A stretch of DNA of 64,000 nucleotides from contig VXZQ01000012.1 in NCBI GenBank assembly GCA_009845425.1, positions 124,001 to 188,000 on the forward strand. Reading direction: 5' to 3'. The notes under the pieces are model-generated. The model ran no database searches. It was not told where the DNA came from and worked only from the letters and a program-made list of their open reading frames with translations. Positions within the stretch are counted from its first letter, which is position 1. Each line of letters starts with the position of its first letter. This DNA comes from Holophagales bacterium (GTDB lineage: Bacteria; Acidobacteriota; Thermoanaerobaculia; Multivoradales; Multivoraceae). The translations under genes and the position numbers were made by a program. Shown here one piece after another: positions 9,303-17,611 of the stretch.

Positions 9303-9311
9303 TGCTATGAT
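9303..9311 (+). promoter_or_regulatory. Extended -10 promoter of rpmB
   Basis: TGCTATGAT fits an extended -10 element (TG-n-TATGAT). It predicts a transcript start near 9318 and a leader of about 57 bases to the rpmB ATG. A clear -35 box is not visible. Confidence 0.5.
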
Positions 9312-9374
9312 CGCGCGCCGAACGAGACCGCCCCGACGCTCGCTGCCGCGACGTCGCGCTGATGGAGTCCTGAC

Positions 9375-9614
9375 ATGCCCAGAGTCTGCCGGATCACCGG
9401 CAAGAAGCCGCTGAGCGGCCACAACATCTCGCACGCGCACAACGTCACGAACAAGTGGCAGCGGCCGAACATCCAGACCAAGCGGCTGTATGTTCCCGAG
9501 TTGAAGCGGACGCTCAAGCTCAAGGTGTCGACCCGCGCGCTGCGCACGATCGACAAGAAGGGCCTGATGCCCTATCTGAAGAGCCGCGGTCTGACGCTCC
9601 GCGACATCACGTAA
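9375..9614 (+). CDS. rpmB: 50S ribosomal protein L28 (bL28)
   Basis: This is a complete 79-residue bL28. It opens MPRVCRITGKKPLSGHNISH, has the typical NKWQRPNIQ segment, and ends with the basic VSTRALRTIDKKGL region that contacts 23S rRNA. The ATG is preceded by GGAG at a normal distance. It stands alone, not next to rpmG, and converges on the flotillin gene four bases downstream of its stop. An extended -10 motif lies upstream at 9303-9311. Confidence 0.97.
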   Translation: MPRVCRITGKKPLSGHNISHAHNVTNKWQRPNIQTKRLYVPELKRTLKLKVSTRALRTIDKKGLMPYLKSRGLTLRDIT

Positions 9615-9618
9615 GCGC

Positions 9619-11052
9619 TCAGGGCACCGGATCGGCTGGCGGTTCCTCTTCCGCTGGAGTAGGGGGTTCCTCGCCGCTCTCGTCGCTTTCACGGGCGCCG
9701 AGGTACTCCGGCAGCTTGATGCCGACGTTCTTCGTCAGTTCGTGCAGCGGCGGCAGGGAACCGACCAGCCCGGAGACGAAGTCCGCGGTGGCCGTCTTGC
9801 CGTTCTCGCCGCGGCCGGCGTCCCAGACGGTCACGTTGTCGATCTTGAGACCGGCGATCGCCTTGACCTGCTCTTCGACAAGCTTGGGTAGCTGCTCGGT
9901 GGCCAGCAGGAGCGCCGCGTTGTCGGCGCCGCCGATCGCGTCGACGATCTGGTCGAAGCCCTCGGCCTTCTTCTTGAGGATCGCCTCGATACCTGCCGCT
10001 TCGGCTTCCTGGAGACGCTGAATCCGGTCGGCGTCTGCGTCGGTCAGCGACCGGATGCCGTCGGCCTCGCCGCGCTTCAGGCGACGGTTGCGCTCGGCCT
10101 CGGCCTCGGCCAGGGTGGCGATCTCCTCCTTCTTGATCTCGGCGGGGACGACGACGTCCGCCCGCTGGGTCGCCTGCTCACGGCTGGCGCGCGCGACCTC
10201 GGACTCCTGCTGCGCCGCGTAGGCTTCCTGCAGCGCCTGGGCGGCCTTGACCTTCTCGGCGGCTGAGGCGTCGCGCTCGGCCTCGGCCTCTTCCTTTCTC
10301 CGTTGAGAGTCGGACTGGGCCACCCGCACCGCGGATTCGTTCTCGCCCTCCTGGGCCGTCGCCCGGGCCTCGGCGACCTGGATGCGTCGGTCGCGCTCCG
10401 CTGCCGCGGCGCCGACTTCGCCATCGCGTTCCTGCTCGGCGACCTTGACCTTCGCCTCGTTGATCGCCCGCGCCGCGGCCTCCTTGCCGAGCGCGTCGAT
10501 GTAGCCCGACTCGTCCGTGATGTCCTGGATGTTCACGTTGATCAGCCGCAGGCCGACCTTCTTCAGCTCGACTTCGACGCCGTTCGAGATGTTCTCGATC
10601 AGCTTGTCGCGGTCGGCGTTGATCTCCTCGATCGGCATCGTCGCCAGGACCACTCGCATCTGGCCGAAGATGATGTCGCGGGCGAGCGCCGACACGCGCT
10701 CCATCTGCATGCCCAGCAGGCGCTCGGCCGCGTTCTCCATCACTCCGGATTCGGTCGAGATACCGACGGTGAACGTCGACGGGCAGTTCACGCGGATGTT
10801 CTGCTTCGACAGCGCGCCGGTCAGGTTGATGTCCATCGTCATCGGCTCGAGATCGAGGAACTGGTGCGCCTGCAGGATAGGCACGATGAATGCGGCACCG
10901 CCGTGGTAGCACTTGGCCGAGCCGGCGCCGCCGATCTTCCCGTAGACAACCAGGATGCGGTCGGAGGGGCAGCGCCGGTAGCGGCTCGAGAGCGCGAAGA
11001 TGAGGATCAGGACGGCCGCGAGGGCGGACAGGATGAGGATGATCAGGTCCAC
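9619..11052 (-). CDS. Flotillin-family SPFH/Band 7 membrane protein
   Basis: This 477-residue protein has one N-terminal membrane segment (residues about 2-24). An SPFH domain follows (about 30-200; IRVNCPSTFTVGIS, GFIGAL-like oligomer surfaces), then a long Ala/Glu/Arg-rich coiled coil (about 205-370; RDRRIQVAEARATAQEGEN). The C terminus is Pro/Glu-rich. Flotillins (FloT/YqiK type) scaffold ordered membrane microdomains. The next gene on the same strand encodes an NfeD-like membrane protein, the standard partner. The SPFH domain, coiled-coil repeats and length all agree with this call. Start is ATG at 11052. Confidence 0.92.
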   Translation of the reverse strand: MDLIILILSALAAVLILIFALSSRYRRCPSDRILVVYGKIGGAGSAKCYHGGAAFIVPILQAHQFLDLEPMTMDINLTGALSKQNIRVNCPSTFTVGISTESGVMENAAERLLGMQMERVSALARDIIFGQMRVVLATMPIEEINADRDKLIENISNGVEVELKKVGLRLINVNIQDITDESGYIDALGKEAAARAINEAKVKVAEQERDGEVGAAAAERDRRIQVAEARATAQEGENESAVRVAQSDSQRRKEEAEAERDASAAEKVKAAQALQEAYAAQQESEVARASREQATQRADVVVPAEIKKEEIATLAEAEAERNRRLKRGEADGIRSLTDADADRIQRLQEAEAAGIEAILKKKAEGFDQIVDAIGGADNAALLLATEQLPKLVEEQVKAIAGLKIDNVTVWDAGRGENGKTATADFVSGLVGSLPPLHELTKNVGIKLPEYLGARESDESGEEPPTPAEEEPPADPVP

Positions 11053-11073
11053 GTATGGATTCTCCTAGCTGAG

Positions 11074-11661
11074 CTACTTGGTTTCTTTCGGGTCGTCGGC
11101 TTCCGCGTCGAGGGGAGCGACGAGCAGGGTGTTCTGATCGAGGAGGTCGACGACGCGGATGCGGGCGAGAGTCGGCAGGTCCTGGTCATGCCGCGTCATC
11201 GCGGCGACCGTCCGCAGCCGGCCCTGGACCAGGACTTCGACCTGGCCGGGCTTCTCGAGACTCGCGCCGATCGGCGCGTAGACCTTGCCGGCCACGCCGA
11301 CCGCGTTCCTGTAGTCGATCGTGCCGCTGTGGCGCAGGCTCATCATCACGCGGATGATGAGGAACAGGATGCCGGCGAAGAGGAGACCGACAATCGTGCC
11401 GCCGATCGACGCGGCCAGCGTGGAGTACCCGGCGCGCATCATCACGACGCCGGTCCAGCCGAAGCCGGCCAGAAACCCGCTGACCGTGCGCATCGAGAGC
11501 AGCGACGTGCCTTCGCCCTCGGCCGCGTCGAAGATGTCGTCGAGCCCGAAGACCGTGAGAATGACCTGAATCAGCAGGGCCAGGGCGGAGACGATGCCGA
11601 GCGCGTAGAAGACCCGGTATGCCCCTTCCAGGGAGCCCCACCAGTCGCTGACTGCTTCCAT
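11074..11661 (-). CDS. NfeD/YuaF-like membrane protein with OB-fold tail, flotillin partner
   Basis: This 195-residue protein has three predicted membrane segments (about 18-40, 58-80 and 85-108) followed by a soluble beta-rich tail (about 115-185). The tail includes GVAGKVYAPI and GQVEVLVQGRLRTVAA, consistent with an OB-fold like the one in NfeD/YuaF/YqiJ proteins. It lies immediately upstream of the flotillin gene on the same strand (21-base gap), the conserved arrangement. The molecular function is unclear, but it is thought to modulate flotillin-containing domains. Assignment rests on topology and context more than on strong motifs. Confidence 0.75.
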   Translation of the reverse strand: MEAVSDWWGSLEGAYRVFYALGIVSALALLIQVILTVFGLDDIFDAAEGEGTSLLSMRTVSGFLAGFGWTGVVMMRAGYSTLAASIGGTIVGLLFAGILFLIIRVMMSLRHSGTIDYRNAVGVAGKVYAPIGASLEKPGQVEVLVQGRLRTVAAMTRHDQDLPTLARIRVVDLLDQNTLLVAPLDAEADDPKETK

Positions 11662-11711
11662 CGCTCCTCCCTCTTCCTTCTACGTGGTTTCGGAGTCCTT
11701 GGTTGAAGGCG

Positions 11712-13058
11712 TCAGGTGCTTCTTCCGGCTCGTTCGATGCCCCGCGCTTCGTCGACCCGGAGTAGCAGCAGGCCGCCAACCAGGAAGAACCCCAGGACGA
11801 CTGAGACGCCGGCCCTCTGGCCGTAGCCGGCCGTGATCAGGCCGAGCAGCAGCGGCCCGAGGAACGCGGTCGCCTTGCCGGAGAAGGCGAAGAACCCGAA
11901 GAACTCGGACTCATAACGTCTCGGCGCAAAGCGACCCATCAGCGACCGGCTCGCCGACTGTGTGGGACCGATGAACAGACCGGAAACCAGGACCGCGACC
12001 CAGAACACGGCCTTGCTCGTCGCCACGATCGCGACCAGCGTGGTCAGGGACAGGCCGATCAGGCTCCAGAGCACGGTAGTTCGGCCGCCGAGGCGGTCGT
12101 CGACGAGGCCGAAGAGGAAGGCGCCGAGTCCGGCGGTCACATTGAGCGAGATGCCGAAGAGGATGACCTCGCCGGTGTCCATGCCGAAGGTGCCGGCGGC
12201 GTAGACGCCCCCGAAGGCCATCATCGTGATCAGACCGTCGTTGTAGACGAGGCGCGCGATCAGGAAGCGGACGATGTCCTGGAAGTCGCGGATCCGGACG
12301 AGAGTGCGGCCAAGGTCGCGGAACGCATCACGGGTAGTCCCCGCGATGCCGCCGCCGGCCGCGTCGTTTCGGGCCGGCGCCGCGTCGCGGACCAGCAGGA
12401 GCATCGGCAGGCTGAAGAGCAGGAACCACCCGGCGACGAGAAGGTTCGAGGCGCGGACATTGAAGCCTCCCTCTGTGGCGAGCGGAACCCAGGGTTGGGT
12501 GTCGGGGAGACCGACGAGTCCGAGCAACGCCAGCACCAGGCTGAGCAGGCCGCCAGCGTAGCCGATGCCCCAGCCAATGCCGGAGATGCGGCCGATCGTC
12601 GCCGGGGTCGACAACTGCGGCAGGAAGGCGTTGTAGAACACCATTCCGACCTCGAAACCGACGTTCGCGACGACGAACAGGGTCAGAGCCGCCAGCACGG
12701 CGTTGACGCTTCCCGGAACGATGAAGGCGAGCCAGGCGGTCGCTCCGACCGAGATCAGGGTGGCCGCGGTGAGGAAACGGCGGCGGAGTCCCGCGCGGTC
12801 GGCCATCGCGCCCAAGACCGGCGAGACCAGCGCGATGATCAGGGAACTCGTCGTGACCCCGCGGGACCAGAGGACGGTGCCCCGATCCGCGTCCTCGGCG
12901 AACGTCTGGGTGAAGTAGGTGGCGTAGATGAACGTCACCACCAGCGTGGTGAACGCGGAGTTGGCCCAGTCGTAGAGACACCAGGACGCCACTGCTCCGC
13001 GGCGGCCGGCCGGTCTCGATTCGCTGGCGCCTCCTTCTAGAACGGCTCGTCCTCCCAC
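11712..13058 (-). CDS. MFS transporter, UMF1/Atg22-like
   Basis: This 448-residue protein has twelve hydrophobic segments. The N-terminal motif ASWCLYDWANSAFTTLV is diagnostic of the UMF1 (unknown major facilitator 1) family related to fungal Atg22 vacuolar amino-acid effluxers. The substrate is not known. The GTG at 13058 overlaps the crotonase gene by 22 bases and lacks a clear ribosome site. A good AAGGAGG near 13033 lies inside this extension, and another in-frame GTG at 12989 is an alternative start. The gene follows crotonase, serine hydroxymethyltransferase and the selenoprotein on the same strand, so it may be cotranscribed. Confidence 0.85.
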   Translation of the reverse strand: MGGRAVLEGGASESRPAGRRGAVASWCLYDWANSAFTTLVVTFIYATYFTQTFAEDADRGTVLWSRGVTTSSLIIALVSPVLGAMADRAGLRRRFLTAATLISVGATAWLAFIVPGSVNAVLAALTLFVVANVGFEVGMVFYNAFLPQLSTPATIGRISGIGWGIGYAGGLLSLVLALLGLVGLPDTQPWVPLATEGGFNVRASNLLVAGWFLLFSLPMLLLVRDAAPARNDAAGGGIAGTTRDAFRDLGRTLVRIRDFQDIVRFLIARLVYNDGLITMMAFGGVYAAGTFGMDTGEVILFGISLNVTAGLGAFLFGLVDDRLGGRTTVLWSLIGLSLTTLVAIVATSKAVFWVAVLVSGLFIGPTQSASRSLMGRFAPRRYESEFFGFFAFSGKATAFLGPLLLGLITAGYGQRAGVSVVLGFFLVGGLLLLRVDEARGIERAGRST

Positions 13059-13894
13059 CAGGGGAAGTAGGGCGGCATGTCGGAACTCACCTTCATCGGG
13101 AACTCGGCCGGGCGCTTCTCGAGGAAGGATGTCACGCCCTCCCTCGCGTCGTCACTCCTGCCACGAGTGTAGATGCCCTTCGACTCCACCCGGTGCGCCG
13201 CCATCGGCGACTCGGCATCGAGCCCCTTCCACAGCATGTGCCGCGTGATCGCGACCGAAACCGGCGAGGTGTTGGCCGCAATCTCCCGCGCCAGATCGCG
13301 CGCCGCGGGAAGCAGCTCGTCGGGCGGCAGAAGGCGGCTGACGAGGCCGGCTTCGAGCGCTTCCGAGGCCGGAAAGACCCGGCCGCTCAGCGCCCACTCG
13401 GATGCTCTGCCCATACCGACCAGTCGGGGCAGGAAGTAGCTGCTGCAGGCTTCGGGCACCATTCCCCGGCGCACGAAGACGAAGCCCATCCGCGCCTCGG
13501 TGGAGGCGAGGCGGACGTCCATCGGCAGGGTCATCGTGATCCCGACACCGACCGCCGGGCCGTTGATCGCGGCGATGATCGGCTTGCGAAGGGCGTAGAT
13601 CCGGAGCGACAGCACGCCGCCGCCGTCCCGGTAGTCGTCGAGGTCGGCGTTGGAACGGGCGAAGGTGTCGCCGCCTGAGGACAGATCGGCGCCGGCGCAG
13701 AACCCCCGGCCTTCTCCAGTGACGACGATGGCGCGGACGTTGTCGTCCGCGTCCGCACGGTCGAAGGCGTCCATCATCTCCGCCATCATCTGGCCATTGA
13801 AGGCGTTGAGACGCTCGGGCCGGTTCAGCGTGATCGTGAGGACGCCGTCCTCGAGTTCCTGGCAGGTCGCGCGGTCGTGCGGTTCAGGGGCCAT
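13037..13894 (-). CDS. Enoyl-CoA hydratase/isomerase (crotonase) family protein
   Basis: This 285-residue crotonase-fold protein has TLNRPERLNAFNGQM near residue 25, an oxyanion-hole pair in GRGFCAGADLS (near 65) and GPAVGVG (near 115), and an acid/base candidate in RRGMVPEA (near 147). This matches enoyl-CoA hydratases and isomerases of fatty-acid oxidation or related acyl-CoA metabolism. The C-terminal PPYFPWWEDEPF tail is typical of a subgroup widespread in actinobacteria and proteobacteria. It lies between serine hydroxymethyltransferase (30 bases upstream) and the MFS gene (overlapping), so an operon is likely. The exact acyl-CoA substrate cannot be inferred. Confidence 0.9.
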   Translation of the reverse strand: MAPEPHDRATCQELEDGVLTITLNRPERLNAFNGQMMAEMMDAFDRADADDNVRAIVVTGEGRGFCAGADLSSGGDTFARSNADLDDYRDGGGVLSLRIYALRKPIIAAINGPAVGVGITMTLPMDVRLASTEARMGFVFVRRGMVPEACSSYFLPRLVGMGRASEWALSGRVFPASEALEAGLVSRLLPPDELLPAARDLAREIAANTSPVSVAITRHMLWKGLDAESPMAAHRVESKGIYTRGRSDDAREGVTSFLEKRPAEFPMKVSSDMPPYFPWWEDEPF

Positions 13895-13924
13895 TTCGTC
13901 CTTCAGCCTCCTGGCTTTCGTGTT

Positions 13925-15214
13925 TCAGGGTCCACCGGCGCTCCCGTCTGATGGGGTCACGCCGGGTACGGGGAAGCGCAGGCAGAATCGTTCGATGTCC
14001 CTGCGCATGGCCTCGAGCCGGTCCTCGTCGCTGTGGCGCCGCAAGGCGTCGACGATCCATTCGCCGAGCAGCTTCATCTCGGCCTCTTCCATGCCGCGTG
14101 CGGTCGCGGCCGGACTGCCGAGGCGAATGCCGCTGGGCCGCAGGGGCGGCCGCGGATCGTCCGGGATCAACTGCTTGTTGACGGTGATCGACACCCGGTC
14201 CAGGGTTTCCTCGGCGACCCGGCCGTCGATGCCGAAGCTCTTCTGGGTGTCGAGCACCATCATGTGGTTCTCGGTGCCGCCGGTGACCAGTTCGGCGCCC
14301 CGCTTCATCAACTCGTCCGCCAGCACCCTGGCGTTGGTCAGCACCTGCCGCGCGTAGACCGCGAACTCCGGTTCGAGCGCCTTGCCCAGGGTGATCGCCA
14401 GGGCGGCCACGGCGTTCATGTGAGGGCCGCCCTGCAATCCCGGGAACACGGCCTTGTCGATCTTGAGGCGGTGTTCCGCGCGACACAGGATGAGGCCGCT
14501 CCGGGGCCCGCGCAGGGTCTTGTGACCGGTCGTCGTCATCACGTCGAAGCCGTGGTCGAGCGGGTTGTCCATCGCGTTGCCGGCGATCAGGCCGCCGATG
14601 TGGGAGACGTCGGCCATTGTCAGCGCGCCGACATCTTCCGCGACCTGCTTGAACTCGCGGTAGTCGTAGTCCCGCGGGTAGGACGAGTAGCCGCAGAGGA
14701 TCATCTTCGGCCTGTGCTTGCGGGCCTGGGCGAGCAGGGCGTCGAAGTCGATCGCGCCCTTGTTGGCCGGGTCGGTCCGGTAGCGGATGAAGTTGAAGAC
14801 CCGGCCCATGTGGGACACCGGCGCGCCGTGGGTGAGGTGGCCGCCGTGCGACAGGTCCATTGCCAGCACCGTGTCGCCCGGATCGAGGAAGGCGAAGTAG
14901 ACGGCCTGGTTCATCGGCGAGCCGGACAGCGCCTGGACGTTGGCGTGCTCGGCCCGGAACACCCTGCAGGCGCGCTCGATCGCCAGCCGCTCGACCGCGT
15001 CCGTGAACTCCTGGCCGCCGTAGTACCTGCGGCCGGGATAGCCCTCCGCGTACTTGTTCGTCAGCACCGAGCCGTTGGCCGCGAAGACCTCCGGGTAGGT
15101 GTAGTTCTCCGACGGGATCAGCTCGACGCCGCGCCGTTCGCGCTCCTCCTCGCCGGCGATCGCCGCCCACACCGCGGGATCGTTGCGCGCCAGCGCCTGT
15201 CGGTTCGAATCCAC
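13925..15214 (-). CDS. glyA: Serine hydroxymethyltransferase
   Basis: This 429-residue pyridoxal-phosphate enzyme interconverts serine and glycine with tetrahydrofolate as one-carbon carrier. It has LIPSENYTYPEV near 32, NKYAEGYPGRRYYGG near 53, MADVSHIGGLIAG near 200 and TTTGHKTLRGPRSG near 227, with the Schiff-base lysine at K232. Length and motif order are normal. The chosen GTG start follows the selenoprotein stop after 43 bases. The gene probably belongs to the sulfatase-redoxin-glyA-crotonase run on the minus strand, although the redoxin appears to have its own promoter. Confidence 0.96.
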   Translation of the reverse strand: MDSNRQALARNDPAVWAAIAGEEERERRGVELIPSENYTYPEVFAANGSVLTNKYAEGYPGRRYYGGQEFTDAVERLAIERACRVFRAEHANVQALSGSPMNQAVYFAFLDPGDTVLAMDLSHGGHLTHGAPVSHMGRVFNFIRYRTDPANKGAIDFDALLAQARKHRPKMILCGYSSYPRDYDYREFKQVAEDVGALTMADVSHIGGLIAGNAMDNPLDHGFDVMTTTGHKTLRGPRSGLILCRAEHRLKIDKAVFPGLQGGPHMNAVAALAITLGKALEPEFAVYARQVLTNARVLADELMKRGAELVTGGTENHMMVLDTQKSFGIDGRVAEETLDRVSITVNKQLIPDDPRPPLRPSGIRLGSPAATARGMEEAEMKLLGEWIVDALRRHSDEDRLEAMRRDIERFCLRFPVPGVTPSDGSAGGP

Positions 15215-15257
15215 TACGCGGTCGGCCGCCGGCGACCGCGGCCACCGGCAGCGTCAG

Positions 15258-15878
15258 CTACTTGAGCGCCGCTTTCGCGGCCTCGAGCAGAACCGCCTCC
15301 GGGAGACGGACCCTGAAGTCCGGGTTCACGTAATGGAAGGCGATCCGGCCGTCCGTGTCGAGCACGAAGACGGCGGGCACCGGCAGCATGTGGTGATCGT
15401 CGCCTGCGTACTCTTCGAGGTCGAGCTGGTAGCTCTCCCGGTAGGTCCGCACCATCTCCTCGTTGCGGAAGGCGATGCCGAACGCCTGCGAGGCCGCCAT
15501 GCCCCGATCCGAGAGGAGCCGGTACTTCAGCTCGTTCTTGTCGACGGTGGCGTGCAGTTGCGCGACGATGTCCGGTGAGACCGCGAACAACTGATAGCCG
15601 AGGTTGATCAGATCCTGCTCTATCTCCTGCAACTGACCCAGTTGCGTGTTGCAGTACGGTCACCAGCCGCCGCGGTAGAAGATGAGAATCGTCGGCTGGG
15701 CCCTGGCCGCGGCGGCCAGGTCGACGACACCGCCGTCGGCGGCGGGGAGTTCGACTTCGGGGACGTCGCTGCCGACCAGGAGCGGCCGGACTTCCTCCGC
15801 GGTCGTCGGCACGTCTGCGGGAAGCGCGGGAGAGGCGCAAACCAGGGCCGCGCCAGCCAGGAAAGCTCTCGTTTTCAT
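15258..15878 (-). CDS. Redoxin (AhpC/TSA-like) selenoprotein with in-frame TGA at the active site
   Basis: Reading through the TGA at 15660-15662 joins two ORF pieces in one frame into a 206-residue thioredoxin-fold peroxidase-like protein. The N-terminal piece is an export signal (MKTRAFLAGAALVCASPALPA) plus a redoxin start ending ILIFYRGGW. The next codon is TGA, followed by PYCNTQLGQLQEIEQDL. In this family the motif is FYRGGWCPYC, so TGA replaces the peroxidatic cysteine, giving WUPYC with the second Cys retained. The remainder continues as a normal redoxin (QLFAVSPD, VPAVFVLDTDGRIAFHY). A strong hairpin follows the TGA at SECIS distance. A nonsense mutation is the alternative, but the TGA falling exactly on the catalytic Cys with a hairpin makes selenocysteine far likelier. 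Confidence 0.88.
15629..15645 (-). promoter_or_regulatory. Bacterial SECIS-like hairpin
   Basis: On the minus strand, beginning 15 bases after the TGA, GCAACTG-GGT-CAGTTGC forms a perfect 7-bp stem with a GGT loop. Bacterial SECIS elements sit just downstream of UGA with a short stem and a G (often GGU) at the start of the loop. The E. coli fdhF minimal element is also 17 bases and starts at a similar distance. An outer competing pair, CTGCAAC/GTTGCAG (15627-15633 with 15648-15654), is also possible. Confidence 0.75.
15660..15662 (-). other. Probable selenocysteine codon (TGA)
   Basis: This in-frame TGA sits between codons for FYRGGW and PYCNTQ of the redoxin gene, at the position of the family's catalytic cysteine. 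TGA acts as an ordinary stop elsewhere in the window (for example 1812-1814), so this is not a genome-wide code change. Confidence 0.85.
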
Positions 15879-17611
15879 GGCCCGGAGCGTAACACGCGGG
15901 CGGCCTGCCGGCGCTCACGAATCTCGTCCCAGGGGACCACGCCGGTGCGGGCGGCCCAGTCGTTCCAGAGAGCGGCGAGCGCGGCGACCTGCCCCGGTTC
16001 GTCGGCGGCAAGGTCATGGGCCTCCGTCCGGTCCGTCACCAGGTCGTAGAGCTCCCATTCACCGGGATAGCGGGACACGAGCTTCCACTTGCCGGAGCGT
16101 ACGGCGCGGTTGCCCTCGTGTTCCCAGAACACCGCCTCGCGTTCGAGCGGCTGGTCCTGGAACGCCGGCAGCAGGCTCGTTCCCTCGACCGGAATCGAGT
16201 CGTCACCGGCTCGGCTGCTCGGGTGGGGCGCACCCGCGGCGTCGAGCGCGGTCGCCATCAGGTCGATGACGTGAGCGACTTCGCGCACGATGCCGCCGCC
16301 GTCGGCGATCCGCGCCGGCCAGTGGACGATCAGCGGCGAGGCGATCCCGCCTTCGTGTACCCAGTGCTTGTACAGGCGGAACGGCGTGTTGCTCGCGTGC
16401 GCCCAGTGCGGGCCGTAGCTCTGGTAGCTCGACTCCGGCCCGGGCAGGACGCTCGTGTCGTTGCCGACGGCCACCGGGCTGCCGTCCAGGGCCTGCTTCG
16501 GGATGGCGAGACCCGTCCAGCGGTCCGTCAGGACTTCGGCGCAACCGCCGTTGTCGGCGAGGAACAGGATCAGCGTGTTGTCGAGCCGGCCGGTTTTCTC
16601 GAGCGCCGCGACGACCTCGCCGATTCCGCGGTCCATGCTGTCGACCTGCGCGGCGTAGACCTCCATCGCGCGCTCGAACCAGGGCCGTTCCTGGTCGGGA
16701 ACGTCCTCCCAGGCGGGCACTCTCGGGTCGCGTTCGGCGATCGGCCAGTCGGCGTCGATCAGCCCCAGTTCGATCAGGCGCCTGCGGCGCTCCGTGCGAA
16801 TCGCATCCCAGCCGGCGGCGTAGCGTCCCCGATAGCGGGCGATGTCGTCCGGCAACGCGTGCAGCGGCCAGTGCGGCGCCGTGTGGGCCACGTACAGAAA
16901 CAGTGGGTCGCCGCTCCGGTCGCCTGCCGCGTGCTCGCGCACGAACCGCACCGCGTGTTCCGAGATCGCATCCGTGTAGTAGTAGACGGGGGCTTCCGGG
17001 TCGTCCGGCGGCGTGAGTTCGACGGGTTCGTTGTCCTCCGTGAGGGAGATCGGGTCGTAGAAGCTGCCGGCGCCGTGAATCGTGCCGTAGAACCGGTCGA
17101 AGCCGCGCTGTCGCGGCCAGTTGTGGGTCGAGGTGAGTTCGTCGTTGCCGCTCCAGTGGCCCACGTGACGGGTGACGTGCCATTTTCCCGACATGTACGT
17201 GCCGTAGCCCGCGGCTCGCAGCGCCTCGGCGACGGTGATCGCATTGGCCGCGAGGTCGCCGCGGTAACCAGGCAACCCATCGTCACCCATCATGTGGCCG
17301 ACACCGGCCTGGTGCGCGTAGAGGCCGGTCAGCAGGGAGGCGCGGGTCGGGCAGCAGCGGGCCGTGTTGTAGAAGTGGCTGAAGCGCAGCCCGTGCGAGG
17401 CGAGGCGGTCGAGGTTGGGCGTGTCGATCTCGCTGCCGTAGCTGCCCAGGTCGGAGAAGCCCATGTCGTCGGCCATGATGAGGACGATGTCGGGCCGAGG
17501 CGCGGAGTCCGTGCCGCCGCAGCCGAGGACGGTCAGCCCGGTCGTCGTGAGCGCTACGGCGAGGGCGATGCCACCGGCCGGCATCTTGCATGATGAAATC
17601 GTACGGCGCAT
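15875..17611 (-). CDS. Lipoprotein sulfatase (formylglycine type)
   Basis: This 578-residue arylsulfatase-family protein starts at ATG 17611. It has a lipoprotein signal (basic MRRTISSCK, then a hydrophobic run ending TVLGC, Cys31). DIVLIMADDMGFSDLG provides metal-binding aspartates, and CCPTRASLLTG at residues 86-96 has the C-x-P-x-R sulfatase signature in which Cys86 becomes formylglycine. GKWHVTRH follows, and a C-terminal ELYDLVTDRTEAHDLA is typical. It would hydrolyse sulfate esters, for example of polysaccharides, at the cell surface. Its last codons overlap the selenoprotein start (ATGA), suggesting coupling. The frame is open to 17698, but that extension lacks a signal sequence. Methionine at 17584 is another start. 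Confidence 0.92.
   Translation of the reverse strand: MRRTISSCKMPAGGIALAVALTTTGLTVLGCGGTDSAPRPDIVLIMADDMGFSDLGSYGSEIDTPNLDRLASHGLRFSHFYNTARCCPTRASLLTGLYAHQAGVGHMMGDDGLPGYRGDLAANAITVAEALRAAGYGTYMSGKWHVTRHVGHWSGNDELTSTHNWPRQRGFDRFYGTIHGAGSFYDPISLTEDNEPVELTPPDDPEAPVYYYTDAISEHAVRFVREHAAGDRSGDPLFLYVAHTAPHWPLHALPDDIARYRGRYAAGWDAIRTERRRRLIELGLIDADWPIAERDPRVPAWEDVPDQERPWFERAMEVYAAQVDSMDRGIGEVVAALEKTGRLDNTLILFLADNGGCAEVLTDRWTGLAIPKQALDGSPVAVGNDTSVLPGPESSYQSYGPHWAHASNTPFRLYKHWVHEGGIASPLIVHWPARIADGGGIVREVAHVIDLMATALDAAGAPHPSSRAGDDSIPVEGTSLLPAFQDQPLEREAVFWEHEGNRAVRSGKWKLVSRYPGEWELYDLVTDRTEAHDLAADEPGQVAALAALWNDWAARTGVVPWDEIRERRQAARVLRSGP
15886..15894 (-). promoter_or_regulatory. Extended -10-like motif just upstream of the selenoprotein start
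   Basis: TGTTACGCT on the minus strand ends seven bases before the ATG at 15878. If used, transcription would start at or next to the A of ATG, giving a leaderless message. It lies inside the end of the sulfatase gene. Confidence 0.4.

Noticed and set aside
9194-9374. A tRNA or small RNA between the ThDP enzyme and rpmB
   Set aside because: No cloverleaf or terminator-flanked stem was evident; only promoter-like motifs were seen.
15258-15632. The downstream half of the redoxin as an independent 124-residue gene
   Set aside because: It lacks the active site, and the in-frame upstream half supplies signal peptide and FYRGGW, so one selenoprotein explains both pieces.
15258-15878. A genome-wide reassignment of TGA
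   Set aside because: TGA is a normal stop in many other genes here, such as 1812-1814 and 31277-31279.
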